Shown here in pieces: positions 25,221 to 34,170 of a stretch of DNA of 64,000 nucleotides. The stretch lies in assembly GCA_036399495.1 (NCBI GenBank), contig DASWMZ010000079.1:1-64000 (forward strand), written 5' to 3'. Both the position numbers and the translations under genes were made by a program. The DNA is from Paradesertivirga sp036399495. GTDB lineage: Bacteria > Bacteroidota > Bacteroidia > Sphingobacteriales > Sphingobacteriaceae. Every line of letters begins with the position of its first letter. The first letter of the stretch is position 1. The notes under the pieces are model-generated. The model did no database searches, had not been told where the DNA came from, and saw nothing but the letters and a program-made list of their open reading frames with translations.

Positions 25221-25646
25221 ATGAGCTGGGGAACGAAATTGATGATCGGAATGGCAGCATGTATGTCGTACATTATATATCTGGTAATTAGAATATTTTT
25301 AAGTTCTAATGATGATCTGCTAGATAAAAACTATTACGAAAAGGGGCAAACGTATAATACAGAGTATAACGCCAAGCAGCGTGCTGTAGATAGTCATCTT
25401 TTACCTGAGGTTGATGTAAACCAATCTGGTTTAACCATTAGTTTTCAGCATCCAGCGCATTACAAACTAGTTTGCAAACGTGCATCAGATTCAAAGCTTG
25501 ATAAGGTTTTTGAGGGTGATACGGATAGTAATTGCACCGTTTCTATTCCAAAAACTCAACTTCAGAAGGGCCCTTGGAACCTTCACCTCGAATATAAAAT
25601 CGCGGAAGTTAGCTATCTGGTAGAAAAAGAAATTATGATGCCATGA
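25221..25646 (+). CDS. ccoH: FixH/CcoH family protein
   Basis: 141 residues, N-terminal membrane anchor (LMIGMAACMSYIIYLVIRIF) and a short periplasmic beta domain starting DDLLDKNYYEKGQTYNTEYN, the usual FixH/CcoH beginning. CcoH assists assembly of the cbb3 complex. Its stop overlaps the start of the following gene by 4 bp. Confidence 0.88.
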   Translation: MSWGTKLMIGMAACMSYIIYLVIRIFLSSNDDLLDKNYYEKGQTYNTEYNAKQRAVDSHLLPEVDVNQSGLTISFQHPAHYKLVCKRASDSKLDKVFEGDTDSNCTVSIPKTQLQKGPWNLHLEYKIAEVSYLVEKEIMMP

Positions 25647-26326
25647 GTTATCAGTTACTGGCTTTTTATACCGGATTATTTGCCAGTGTACATTGTGTCG
25701 CAATGTGCGGACCACTCATGCTGTCGATGCCTTTTTCAACAGAACCTCTTGGGGTTGCTGTGTTTCAAAAAGTTTTATACCAGGTTGGCAGAATATTGAT
25801 GTATGGTTTTTTAGGGTTGGCGATTGGATTTATAGGAAGCGGTTTTAATTTACTTGGGTTACAGCAAGTGCTTTCCACCCTTACGGGAAGCGTATTGATC
25901 GTAGCCGGAATAAGTTACTTTATCAAAACTAAGAGTCGAACCGGTACAATATTCCCCAATTTATTGAAAAGACTATACAGCATTTTAGGCAAACATTTTA
26001 ATAAGCCCTACGGAAGCTTTCTTGCCGGTACGGTCAACGGACTGCTTCCATGCGGCATGGTGTACATCGCCCTCGCGCAGGCCGTAAATTTGCCTGAGCC
26101 TCAGCAGTCAGTAAAATTCATGATAATTTTTGGATTAGGAACGCTGCCTTTATTATTTGTTACTGTTATCACACCGCTCTTTTTTCGAAAGTTTAGAGCG
26201 CCTGCACAATTGGTACCGACTTTATTCCTTGTCGCAGGAAGCATCCTGGTTTTACGAGGTATGAATGTAGACATCCCTTATGTGTCTCATTTTATAGGAA
26301 GTCCGTCATCTGCGGTTTGTAAATAA
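25643..26326 (+). CDS. TauE/SafE or DsbD_2-type membrane protein of the cbb3 locus
   Basis: 227 residues, about six transmembrane helices. The N terminus has FASVHCVAMCGPLM, a Cys-x3-Cys pair next to a Met typical of the family often annotated sulfite exporter TauE/SafE or heavy-metal transport protein; a second motif AGTVNGLLPCGMVY lies at about residue 131. In cbb3 clusters this protein is thought to handle copper or maturation thiols, but the reaction is not established. It is translationally coupled to ccoH and is last in the operon. Confidence 0.85.
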   Translation: MSYQLLAFYTGLFASVHCVAMCGPLMLSMPFSTEPLGVAVFQKVLYQVGRILMYGFLGLAIGFIGSGFNLLGLQQVLSTLTGSVLIVAGISYFIKTKSRTGTIFPNLLKRLYSILGKHFNKPYGSFLAGTVNGLLPCGMVYIALAQAVNLPEPQQSVKFMIIFGLGTLPLLFVTVITPLFFRKFRAPAQLVPTLFLVAGSILVLRGMNVDIPYVSHFIGSPSSAVCK

Positions 26327-26344
26327 ATTGAGATATGAGCTATT

Positions 26345-26392
26345 GGGGCAATGTTGGGGCAATTCATGAATTGCCCTTACGTGAATTGTCCC
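26345..26392. repeat. Nested palindromic repeat after the cco operon
   Basis: The inner core GGGCAATTCATGAATTGCCC (26357-26376) is a perfect 20-bp palindrome. Outer arms GGGGCAAT (26345) and ATTGTCCC (26385-26392) pair with one G-T. It may act as operon terminator or be a REP-like dispersed element. Confidence 0.6.
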
Positions 26393-26408
26393 AGATAAGC
26401 ATCCTTTG

Positions 26409-26479
26409 ACGCCGGAAGCGGATTCGAACCGCTGTATAAGGTTTTGCAGACCCCCGCCTCACCACTCGACCATCCGGCT
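26409..26479 (-). tRNA. tRNA-Cys (anticodon GCA)
   Basis: The 71-nt sequence folds as a cloverleaf. The acceptor arm has the G2 to A7 strand pairing with TCCGGC, and the first pair would be an A-G mismatch. The D arm has a 3-bp stem. The anticodon stem is GGGGT/ACCTT with loop CTGCAAA, giving anticodon GCA. The T arm AGCGG/CCGCT has loop TTCGAAT. The discriminator is U73, as required for Cys identity; CCA is not encoded. It lies 36 bp downstream of metY on the same strand. Confidence 0.9.
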
Positions 26480-26486
26480 AGAATAT

Positions 26487-26507
26487 ATGGGTGGTTAATC
26501 CACCCAT
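26487..26507 (-). terminator. Hairpin between metY and tRNA-Cys
   Basis: ATGGGTGG and CCACCCAT form a perfect 8-bp stem around a 5-nt loop, 8 bp after the metY stop. No T run follows on the minus strand, so it may be a weak terminator or a processing hairpin. Confidence 0.4.
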
Positions 26508-26514
26508 TATTTTA

Positions 26515-27828
26515 TTAGCTATTTTTGTCGTTAATTTTGGCAAACGCCTGTTCAAAATCAGCTTTAATATCTTCAATATGCTCTATCCCTACAGATACAC
26601 GCAACAACCCCGGCGTTACACCAGCAGCTATCTGTTCTTCGCTACTAAGTTGTTGGTGTGTTGTTGCAGATGGTTGAATGATCAGTGTTTTCGCATCACC
26701 TAAATTCGCCACATGGCTCGTTAAACTTAAGCTGTCTACAAACTTAATGGCTTGCGCTTTATCTCCTTTTAGTTCAAATGACAGAACCGCTCCAAACCCG
26801 TTACGAAGGTATTTTTTCGCATTGGCGTAATAAGGGTTGCTTTCCAGTCCGGGATAATTAACTTTCTCCACTAAAGGATGGCTTTCCAACCAGTGAGCCA
26901 GTTCTAAAGCATTGTCAACGTGGCGTTGTACGCGAAGTGAAAGAGTTTCTAATCCCTGAAGGAATAAGAATGAGTTGAAAGGTGACACGGCAGGTCCAAA
27001 ATCGCGTAGCCCTTCTACCCGTGCCCGAATGATGAATTGTATGTTTCCAAATGGACCGCTGCTTCCGAAAACATCATTAAATACAAGTCCATGATAGCCT
27101 TCGGAAGGTTCAGTAAATTGAGGGAACTTTCCATTGCCCCAATTATAGTTTCCTCCGTCAACAATAACACCACCAATGCTGGTTCCGTGGCCACCAATCC
27201 ATTTTGTAGCCGATTCTACAACAATATGTGCACCATGCTCTAGAGGACGAAATAAATATCCGGCGGCAGCGAATGTATTGTCTACGATTAATGGCAGATC
27301 GTATTTTTTTGCAAGTTCGGCGAACTTCTCAAAATCCGGTATGTTGAAACCCGGGTTTCCAATCGTCTCCAGGTATAATGCTTTTGTGTTTTCATTAATC
27401 AAACCCTCAAAGCTATGCGGATCATCTCCTTTAGCAAAGCGGGCTTCAATGCCTAATCTTTTAAATGATACTTTGAATTGATTATAAGTGCCACCATATA
27501 AATATGACGTAGTGATAAAATTATCCCCAGCCTGCAAAATATTACTCAACGCTATAAACTGTGCGGCCTGCCCCGAGGAAACCGCCAATGCCGCCACGCC
27601 TCCTTCTAAAGCAGCTACACGTTTTTCGAATACGTCCGTTGTGGGGTTCATTAACCTGGTATAAATATTACCAAATTCTTTAAGCGCAAACAGATTAGCG
27701 CCATGCTCCGAGCTATTGAAAACATAAGAGGCGGTTTGATAAAGTGGCACCGCTCTTGAACCTGTTGTTGGGTCGGCTTCCTGCCCGGCGTGCACTTGTA
27801 AAGTTTCGAATCTAAAATTTGATGACAT
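26515..27828 (-). CDS. metY: O-acetylhomoserine aminocarboxypropyltransferase (O-acetylhomoserine sulfhydrylase)
   Basis: PLP enzyme making homocysteine from O-acetylhomoserine and sulfide (direct sulfhydrylation in methionine synthesis). I place the start at the ATG at 27828 (MSSNFRFETLQVHAGQE, 437 residues), because a -7 element at 27862-27869 lies on the longer frame's start. Seen: NIYTRLMNPTTDVFEKRVAALEGG, substrate/PLP motifs LYGGTYNQF and IVDNTFAAAGYLFRPLEHGA, and the PLP-binding lysine in ESATKWIGGHGTSIGG. The ~430-residue length and the long insert fit MetY rather than the ~380-residue MetB/MetC type. A cystathionine synthase activity cannot be excluded from sequence. Confidence 0.93.
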   Translation of the reverse strand: MSSNFRFETLQVHAGQEADPTTGSRAVPLYQTASYVFNSSEHGANLFALKEFGNIYTRLMNPTTDVFEKRVAALEGGVAALAVSSGQAAQFIALSNILQAGDNFITTSYLYGGTYNQFKVSFKRLGIEARFAKGDDPHSFEGLINENTKALYLETIGNPGFNIPDFEKFAELAKKYDLPLIVDNTFAAAGYLFRPLEHGAHIVVESATKWIGGHGTSIGGVIVDGGNYNWGNGKFPQFTEPSEGYHGLVFNDVFGSSGPFGNIQFIIRARVEGLRDFGPAVSPFNSFLFLQGLETLSLRVQRHVDNALELAHWLESHPLVEKVNYPGLESNPYYANAKKYLRNGFGAVLSFELKGDKAQAIKFVDSLSLTSHVANLGDAKTLIIQPSATTHQQLSSEEQIAAGVTPGLLRVSVGIEHIEDIKADFEQAFAKINDKNS

Positions 27829-27861
27829 AGGGGATAGTTTAATTTCAATAAGTGATTTACT

Positions 27862-27869
27862 CAAATATA
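27862..27869 (-). promoter_or_regulatory. Bacteroidota -7 element for metY
   Basis: TATATTTG on the minus strand is a perfect TAnnTTTG match, 33 bp upstream of the chosen ATG. The predicted leader (about 27 nt) leaves no room for a SAM riboswitch. Confidence 0.6.
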
Positions 27870-28342
27870 AAATTAATCTACAAACTTACTAGACTATTTA
27901 TAATTCTTTCTGATGTTTTCTTTTCAAAAACTATATATCTTAAAATGTTGCTTCATCAGTTTTCTAATTTAATTTAAATCCATACACTGGAAAAATTCCT
28001 CTTTGCTATTGATTGTTGTATTTCTTTCATTCATATTTAGGCTGCAACCATCCATAGTGTGTGGTATTTCGATTGAATCTACCATCAAAAGTTAAAGCGA
28101 TCTATTCATAATTCCTGCCGACATTAAACAAGGTGTAGTTCATGTGGTTTTAGCCCTTTCCGGCAAAGCGAAAGGAAAATTATGAGAATCTTTGGTCTTA
28201 AAACGGAATATAGGAATGACCTCACTATGAATTGTAAAAATCGTTCAATTAGTAATTAATTGATGGAACAAAAGCAATCGTTTTGAAGTAAAAAGTAGTA
28301 CTTCATTAAATCGAAATAATTCAGGTAAATCATCTGAAACTT
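27870..28342. other. Intergenic gap, no gene seen
   Basis: About 470 bp of A+T-rich DNA between divergent metY and the esterase gene. Apart from the metY promoter at one end and the esterase -7 element at the other, it holds only a 6-bp hairpin (CCTTTC / GAAAGG near 28165). Stops are frequent in all frames. Confidence 0.5.
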
Positions 28343-28350
28343 TAACTTTG
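28343..28350 (+). promoter_or_regulatory. Bacteroidota -7 element for the esterase
   Basis: TAACTTTG is a perfect TAnnTTTG match, 17 bp upstream of the ATG at 28368. The -33 region is weak. Confidence 0.55.
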
Positions 28351-28367
28351 CGATCCATTATATTAAT

Positions 28368-29234
28368 ATGAATAAGTTTGAGACGCTAGTAGCTCTGTTT
28401 TTAATTAGCAGTAGTTTGACAGCATTTTCTGCCCAGGTTGATACAGTAAATCTCTACAGCCAGGCTAATAAGAAAATTATAAAAGCTGCGGTGGTAATGC
28501 CGGATAGCTATACTATAAAAAAGAGCAAACAAAGGTTCACGGTTTTGTATCTCCTGCATGGTTTCAGCGATCCTTTCAACGCATGGCTAAAAAACACTGT
28601 GCCTGATAAAAATATGCTCAAAGATCTGGTTGATAAATACAATCTTATAGTTGTTCTTCCGGATGGAGGTTATGCTGCATGGTACTTAGATAGCCCGTTA
28701 GAAAAGCAAAGCCAATACGAAACTTATATTATTAAAGAACTCATACCTTATATCGACAAATCTTATAGAACAAAAGCATTCCGTAAAGGACGCTTTATAA
28801 CGGGCTTAAGTATGGGAGGCCATGGGTCTCTATATCTCGCCGGCCGCCACCCTGAATTGTTTCTCGCCGCAGGAAGTATTTCGGGCGCTTTAGATTTAAG
28901 CCGTGATTTAGATAATGCTGCAATTCAACAATGGTTCTCTAAAATACTCGGTCCGGCAAGTGAAAATGAAGATCGCTATCGCGATAACTCGGTCTTTTAC
29001 ATGACAGATAAATTAAAAGCATCTGGTTTAGAGTTGACCATAGACGTAGGAACCGGAGATTTTCTTTTCAATGTAAATAAAGATTTTCACCAAAAGTTAC
29101 TTTCTGAAGGTATTGCGCATGACTATGCTGAAAGGCCTGGTGTGCACGACTGGAAATATTTTAGTAATTCTTTAGAGTATCATCTGTTGTTCTTTTTAAA
29201 AGTCCAGCGATCTGCAAACGATATCAAGCCATAA
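28368..29234 (+). CDS. Secreted esterase D-like alpha/beta hydrolase
   Basis: 288 residues with a signal peptide (MNKFETLVALFLISSSLTAF, cleaved near AFSAQ). It belongs to the putative esterase/XynZ-EstD type: TVLYLLHGFSDPFNAWL near the oxyanion hole, nucleophile Ser147 in GLSMGGHGS, Asp in DVGTGDFLF, and His in PGVHDWKYF near the C terminus. Such enzymes remove acetyl or feruloyl groups from sugars or hydrolyse other esters; the substrate is not known. It stands alone upstream of the DUF1080-cytochrome pair but could belong to the same metabolic locus. Confidence 0.9.
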   Translation: MNKFETLVALFLISSSLTAFSAQVDTVNLYSQANKKIIKAAVVMPDSYTIKKSKQRFTVLYLLHGFSDPFNAWLKNTVPDKNMLKDLVDKYNLIVVLPDGGYAAWYLDSPLEKQSQYETYIIKELIPYIDKSYRTKAFRKGRFITGLSMGGHGSLYLAGRHPELFLAAGSISGALDLSRDLDNAAIQQWFSKILGPASENEDRYRDNSVFYMTDKLKASGLELTIDVGTGDFLFNVNKDFHQKLLSEGIAHDYAERPGVHDWKYFSNSLEYHLLFFLKVQRSANDIKP

Positions 29235-29442
29235 AGTAACTGTTGAATGTAAAACTAAGAGAAATTCATTAGTTTATATTTAGCTTGCTGCTTATAGTAT
29301 CTATTTTAAGACTTATCAGGAAGGGATATTTGCTATTGCGAATTAGTTTGTTATGCTGCCAGATAGCTTTCTCCATTTGACCAATTATTCTACATTAGCT
29401 ATATTGCGATAATTAAACCAACAAAAACTATTAACCACACAC

Positions 29443-31284
29443 ATGACTAAGAAATTAAGTTTATTTAGCCGGGCGGCTTTTTCGGGTTTAGCCTGGTTAT
29501 GTAGTACAGGACTTGCTATTGGACAGCAACCCGCTAGCGAGACAATCATGTTGAATGATTTGTCTGCATTTAAGAATCCCGGTAAATACAGGCAAATGGC
29601 AGGCGATGTTAATACCGATTTGGAAAAACAAAACGTATTCTCTATAAGCAAGGGTACAGGTATTATTGTTAATACCTTTTCTGAGAAAAATCGCCCTGAC
29701 GATTTAGTATCTAATATTCAGCATGGAGATGTGGATCTTGAACTGGATTTTATAATGGCTAAAGGGTCTAACTCGGGGATTTATTTGCAGGGACGATATG
29801 AGGTTCAGTTACTGGATTCGTGGACAGATAAGGTTACCAAAGCTGGAGGTAATGGCGGTATCTATGAACGATGGGATGAAAGTAAACCACACGGCCAGAA
29901 AGCCTATGAAGGCTATGCGCCTCGAATTAATGCTAGCAAAGCTCCCGGGTTGTGGCAGCATATAAAGATTTCTTTCCAGGCTCCAAGGTTTGACAATGTG
30001 GGGAAAAAAATCGAAAACGCTAAAATTCTTAGGGTTGAACTGAATGGAATGGTGATTCATGAAAATGTTCAGCTTTCCGGGCCTACCAGAGGAGGATATC
30101 CTGATGAAGCTGCCTTTGGCCCGCTACGATTACAAGGAGACCATGGAAGTGTTGCTTTCAGAAATATTAAGGTCATTAACTATAACCAGCCCCGTCCGGA
30201 GTTGTTAAATCTAAACTATTATGTATATAAGGGAAAGTTCGAAGTTGATCCCGATTTTTCCAAGTTACCTCCGGAAGCATACGGTCCGGCAACAGGCATA
30301 ACTGCAGCCAACAGTCCTATTGGGAATGAATATCTGATACGCTACACAGGAACAATAAGGATTAAGGAGGCAGGTAATTATTATTTTAACCTAAGTACTA
30401 AAGGCGGTCGTGGAGTTTTAAAAATCAATAATCAGGAGGTTAAAGCGGCTGCCAACGGTCCTGCAGAACTTTCGAGCAACAAAATGGCTAATTTGGCAAA
30501 AGGGGACTTTCCATTTGAACTGACATACTCAAAATACTATTCGTGGAGTAATTCAATAATGGGATTAAGTATTTCCGGGCTTGGTCTTCGCCCATATTAT
30601 ATAGGAGATGAAGATTTAAACGGAGTTGCGGATCCTATTTATGTTGACGCTAACGAAGACATTGTATTACGCAGTTTCATTGATGTTCCTGACTGGGGTA
30701 CAGTTGTTCATGCAGCTTCTGTAGGCAGCCCTGATCAGGTACATTATTCGTACGATCTGGACAGGGGGTGTATTTTTCAACTCTGGAGAGGGGGATTTGT
30801 TGACGCTACGCCTATGTGGCATGGTCGCGGCGAGGGTTCTTCACGTCCGAGAGGAGCTGTTCAAATTCTTACGAAACCGCAATTTTCGGTGTTAAGGCTT
30901 TCATCCCCCCAAAACGCATGGAAGACTGATACTGCAGGAGCAGGATTTCGCTCTAAAGGATACACATTAGGGCAAGATGGCAAGCCATCGTTTCATTATC
31001 AGATAGATGGCATGAACGTGACGGACATTATAAGACCTTCTAATAATGCCCAAGGGTTAACTAGAGAAATTGTAGTTCAGAATGCTTCTGACGGAGTATT
31101 CGCGAAGATTGCAGAGAGTAAGACAATCAGAGAGGTATCGAAAGGCAGGTATGTGATAGGTGATAAAGCCTATTATCTTCGATTGAACGATGCGGGTGCT
31201 AGGCCGGTTTTAAGAGAGAGCAATGGCCAAACAGAATTACTGATGCCAGTGAATAGTAAGATTAGTTATTCAATCATTTTTTAA
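29443..31284 (+). CDS. Secreted DUF1080 (3-keto-disaccharide hydrolase family) protein with PA14-like domain
   Basis: 613 residues. A signal peptide (LAWLCSTGLAIGQQP) is followed by a DUF1080 concanavalin-like domain (about 55-250) with HGDVDLELDFIMAKGSNSGIYLQGRY as the family core. Residues about 255-370 (LNLNYYVYKGKFEVDPDF, RYTGTIRIKEAGNYYFNLST) look like a PA14 carbohydrate-binding domain. The remaining ~240 residues are an unassigned beta domain. It lies 8 bp before the beta-propeller cytochrome gene, a tight operon. Hydrolysis of 3-keto glycosides is known for some DUF1080 proteins; here it is an inference. Confidence 0.85.
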   Translation: MTKKLSLFSRAAFSGLAWLCSTGLAIGQQPASETIMLNDLSAFKNPGKYRQMAGDVNTDLEKQNVFSISKGTGIIVNTFSEKNRPDDLVSNIQHGDVDLELDFIMAKGSNSGIYLQGRYEVQLLDSWTDKVTKAGGNGGIYERWDESKPHGQKAYEGYAPRINASKAPGLWQHIKISFQAPRFDNVGKKIENAKILRVELNGMVIHENVQLSGPTRGGYPDEAAFGPLRLQGDHGSVAFRNIKVINYNQPRPELLNLNYYVYKGKFEVDPDFSKLPPEAYGPATGITAANSPIGNEYLIRYTGTIRIKEAGNYYFNLSTKGGRGVLKINNQEVKAAANGPAELSSNKMANLAKGDFPFELTYSKYYSWSNSIMGLSISGLGLRPYYIGDEDLNGVADPIYVDANEDIVLRSFIDVPDWGTVVHAASVGSPDQVHYSYDLDRGCIFQLWRGGFVDATPMWHGRGEGSSRPRGAVQILTKPQFSVLRLSSPQNAWKTDTAGAGFRSKGYTLGQDGKPSFHYQIDGMNVTDIIRPSNNAQGLTREIVVQNASDGVFAKIAESKTIREVSKGRYVIGDKAYYLRLNDAGARPVLRESNGQTELLMPVNSKISYSIIF

Positions 31285-31292
31285 TAGATCAG

Positions 31293-33311
31293 ATGAAACG
31301 TTTTTTAATAAAAAATATAAGTTCAGGTATTCTAAGGCAGACTGCGCCGCTTTTGATGTCGTTTGCCTTTGCACTTGGAGTGTTAAATCCAGTTTCCGCG
31401 CAGGAGTCTCCGAAAGAAGAAGATTTTTTCAGAATATTAAGAGTAAGTTCACCGGAAGGTACGATACTCGAAGTGGGTGGCCTAACCGTACTCCCCAATG
31501 GTGATTTAGCCATTTCAACACGTCGTGGAGATATATTTATAGTAGAAAACCCCACCGCCATGCGGCCTCATTTTAGAAAGTTTGCCACAGGTTTGCACGA
31601 GATCCTGGGTCTGGTGTATAAGGATGGGGCTTTTTATTGTGCACAACGCGGTGAGTTAACTAAACTCAAAGACACAGATATGGATGGGAAGGCTGATGTT
31701 TATGAAACGGTATATGCCTGGCCTATATCTGGCCATTATCATGAATATAGTTTTGGTCCAAAGATTGGTCCGGATGGATCTTTTTTCGTTTCCGGAAACG
31801 TAGCATTTGGAAGTGAGGAGTGGTGGAGAGGCGAAAGCCGGGTGCCGTACAGAGGATGGGTAATGAAAATATCTGAGGCAGGGAAAATGGAGCCTTGGGC
31901 AACCGGGGTGCGATCGCCGGCAGGTTTGGGAATGATTGACGGCGACCTGTTTTATAGCGACAACCAAGGCGACTGGATGGGTTCCGGTGCGGTTTGGCAT
32001 CTAAAAAAAGGCGCGTTTATAGGCCACCCCGCGGGTTTGCGCTGGACAGGTCTACCCAACTCCCCCGTAAAGCTTACCGAAGCTCAGTTTTTTGCGAAGG
32101 TCGACAACAGGCAAACCAAAAATGCTCAGGGAAATTACATAAAACCGGAAAATCGGGTTGATGAGAAGTTTATCACCGTTATCGATATGAAGAAAAACTT
32201 TCCGGAATTTCAATCACCGGCAGTGTGGCTTCCTCACGGTATTTTAGGTATCTCAAACTCAGAGATTTTGAAAATCCCCGAAAATGCTTTCGGTCCTTTT
32301 GGTGGTCAGATTCTAGTGGGAGATCAAGGCCAAAGTAAAATAATGAGGGTTTTTATGGAAAAGATAAATGGCGAATACCAGGGAGCAGCTTTCGATTTTC
32401 GTAGCGGTTTCCAGTCTGGAGTATTACGTATGGCTTTCGCTAAAGACGGTTCCCTGTTTGTAGGTGAAACTAACCGCGGCTGGGGCTCTGCCGGAGAAGC
32501 GAATGCGGGCTTACAACGCTTAGTATATAATAATAAAATTCCATTTGAAATGAGAGCCGTACGTGCAATGCCGGATGGTTTTGAAATAGAATTTACAAAG
32601 CCTGTCGACAAACAGTCTGCCGAAAATTTAGCATCTTATTCTGTTGAAAGTTTTATTTATAAATATCATGCGGTATATGGAAGCCCCACAGTAAATAATG
32701 AAAAATGTGTGGTCAAAGGAGTTAAAGTGTCCGAAGATGGTATGAAGGCAAGAATTGTTGTGAATAATTTAAGATCATTGTATATCCATCATATAAACCT
32801 TGACGGTGTTCGCGCCAGCAAAGGTTCTTATTCGCTGGTACATCCATCTGCTTATTATACTCTTAACAGTATACCTACGGGCAGCAAGCTCCCACTTTCA
32901 GAAACAAGCACCAGGAATTCTATAAACACAGCAAAGAAGCCTGCTTCAACAGCTGGAAAGAAAGCTTCAACTATTAAAACTGCTCCTAAGTTAGATCCTA
33001 ATGCAGGTTTGGTGAGCCCGGATGGCCCAGGAGGAAGTACTGTTAAAGCAACTTCACCTACTTATGATCAGGTAAAAGGCCTTTTGTCGAAACACACATG
33101 TTTGGCTTGTCATAATACAGCGAAGAGACAGGTTGGCCCTGCATTTGTTGACGTAGCTAAAAGGAACTATAGTAATGATAGGATAGTGAAGCTTATTCAT
33201 AATCCCGAACCCCAAAACTGGCCCGACTATGCAACCGAGATGCCTCCAATGCCCCAGGTACCCCGTGCTGATGCACTTAAAATTGCGGCTTGGATAAACT
33301 CTCTCAAATAG
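31293..33311 (+). CDS. Secreted beta-propeller (PQQ-sugar dehydrogenase-like) protein with C-terminal cytochrome c
   Basis: 672 residues. A signal peptide (SFAFALGVLNPVSAQ) is followed by a six-bladed propeller-like region (about 45-415) with VGGLTVLPNGDLAISTRRGDI, FGPKIGPDGSFFVSGNV and AFAKDGSLFVGETNRGWGS. An Ig-like segment and a Lys/Thr/Ala/Pro-rich linker (about 540-585) lead to a cytochrome c domain with haem site CLACH (about residues 603-607) and a distal Met in TEMPPMPQVP. It resembles sugar or aldose dehydrogenases that pass electrons to their own cytochrome, but the cofactor is not proven. It is followed by a strong terminator. Confidence 0.85.
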   Translation: MKRFLIKNISSGILRQTAPLLMSFAFALGVLNPVSAQESPKEEDFFRILRVSSPEGTILEVGGLTVLPNGDLAISTRRGDIFIVENPTAMRPHFRKFATGLHEILGLVYKDGAFYCAQRGELTKLKDTDMDGKADVYETVYAWPISGHYHEYSFGPKIGPDGSFFVSGNVAFGSEEWWRGESRVPYRGWVMKISEAGKMEPWATGVRSPAGLGMIDGDLFYSDNQGDWMGSGAVWHLKKGAFIGHPAGLRWTGLPNSPVKLTEAQFFAKVDNRQTKNAQGNYIKPENRVDEKFITVIDMKKNFPEFQSPAVWLPHGILGISNSEILKIPENAFGPFGGQILVGDQGQSKIMRVFMEKINGEYQGAAFDFRSGFQSGVLRMAFAKDGSLFVGETNRGWGSAGEANAGLQRLVYNNKIPFEMRAVRAMPDGFEIEFTKPVDKQSAENLASYSVESFIYKYHAVYGSPTVNNEKCVVKGVKVSEDGMKARIVVNNLRSLYIHHINLDGVRASKGSYSLVHPSAYYTLNSIPTGSKLPLSETSTRNSINTAKKPASTAGKKASTIKTAPKLDPNAGLVSPDGPGGSTVKATSPTYDQVKGLLSKHTCLACHNTAKRQVGPAFVDVAKRNYSNDRIVKLIHNPEPQNWPDYATEMPPMPQVPRADALKIAAWINSLK

Positions 33312-33334
33312 TTTCCTGTATTTATTAATTTTAG

Positions 33335-33377
33335 AGCGGGTATCCCTAAGTCAAACTTAGGGATACCCGCTTTTTTA
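33335..33377 (+). terminator. Strong rho-independent terminator
   Basis: A perfect 16-bp stem (AGCGGGTATCCCTAAG / CTTAGGGATACCCGCT) with loop TCAAA and six T. It ends the DUF1080-cytochrome operon. Confidence 0.9.
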
Positions 33378-34170
33378 TAGACTCCACCGATTATTGTTCT
33401 TGTAACAATCTTGCTCGCTTGCAAAGGGAGCCTATCTAATATCATATGAAGGCTTTTCTTAACCCCCTAATGAATTTTAGGGAAAGTGGGAACGAACATG
33501 TCCTCCCATTAGGCTCGAAATACACCCGAATCGACTTTAATAACATATAAATTATCTATAATAATTAACAAATCATGCATCTATATGACGTTTTAATTGG
33601 ATACTAATTATATAAATTACACAACATTGCTTGATCTTCAAGATTAACATGAAACAAATTTGTTTTGGTTGCGGCTGATCTACCTGTGCCAGGTAAAGGA
33701 ATTTATAACGATCGCCTGGGATAGTAGCGTCCAAATTCATAAATAGAAAACTAAAAATGAATAAGTGCCTAAAACATGCCTTCTAAGGCAAACTTCGCAA
33801 ATTTTTTCATTGAAAAGTGAAAAGGAACTATAAAACCCAAATCAAAACGATTTCGACAACCTTGTTTTTTGCACGGTCTTTATCTCTTAAGGACCCGGAT
33901 TCGTAAAAGACTTATTAATAGTTGGTTATCAAGAAAAAATATTTAAATAAATACTTTGATTAAGCAAACATTATTGTTATTATTACAAATTGAGAACGCC
34001 TTCCATCAGGAAAATGTATCAAGTAAGAAACTTCACAACTTCAGTAAGAAGACAAAAAAAATGCGTTCTCAATTGACTGTTATTGATAGCGATAGTAATA
34101 GCTGACAACGAGGCCATAAGACCTAAGTATTAAAGATTTGAGGAAATATTCTTTGTATATTAATTTTGTG
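33378..34170. other. Long intergenic region upstream of susC
   Basis: About 790 bp without a convincing gene. Small frames such as a 34-codon one at 33446 have no support. Notable items: an inverted repeat with 12-bp arms (33988-33999 / 34063-34074), the palindrome TACCTG-TGC-CAGGTA near 33681-33695, and an 7-bp inverted repeat CCTAATG / CATTAGG near 33466-33513. Weak coding-like stretches suggest old gene remains. Confidence 0.4.
33988..34074. repeat. Inverted repeat, 12-bp arms, 63-bp interior
   Basis: AATTGAGAACGC (33988-33999) and GCGTTCTCAATT (34063-34074) are perfect reverse complements. Both flanks carry TTATTG nearby. It may be a long hairpin, an operator pair or the ends of a miniature element. 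Confidence 0.55.

Noticed and set aside
27829..27870. SAM riboswitch upstream of metY
   Set aside because: The -7 element leaves only about 27 nt of leader, too short for any known SAM riboswitch.
33446..33550. 34-codon open frame (MKAFLNPLMNFRESG...) downstream of the cytochrome terminator
   Set aside because: No promoter, no start context and no family; it overlaps small inverted repeats.
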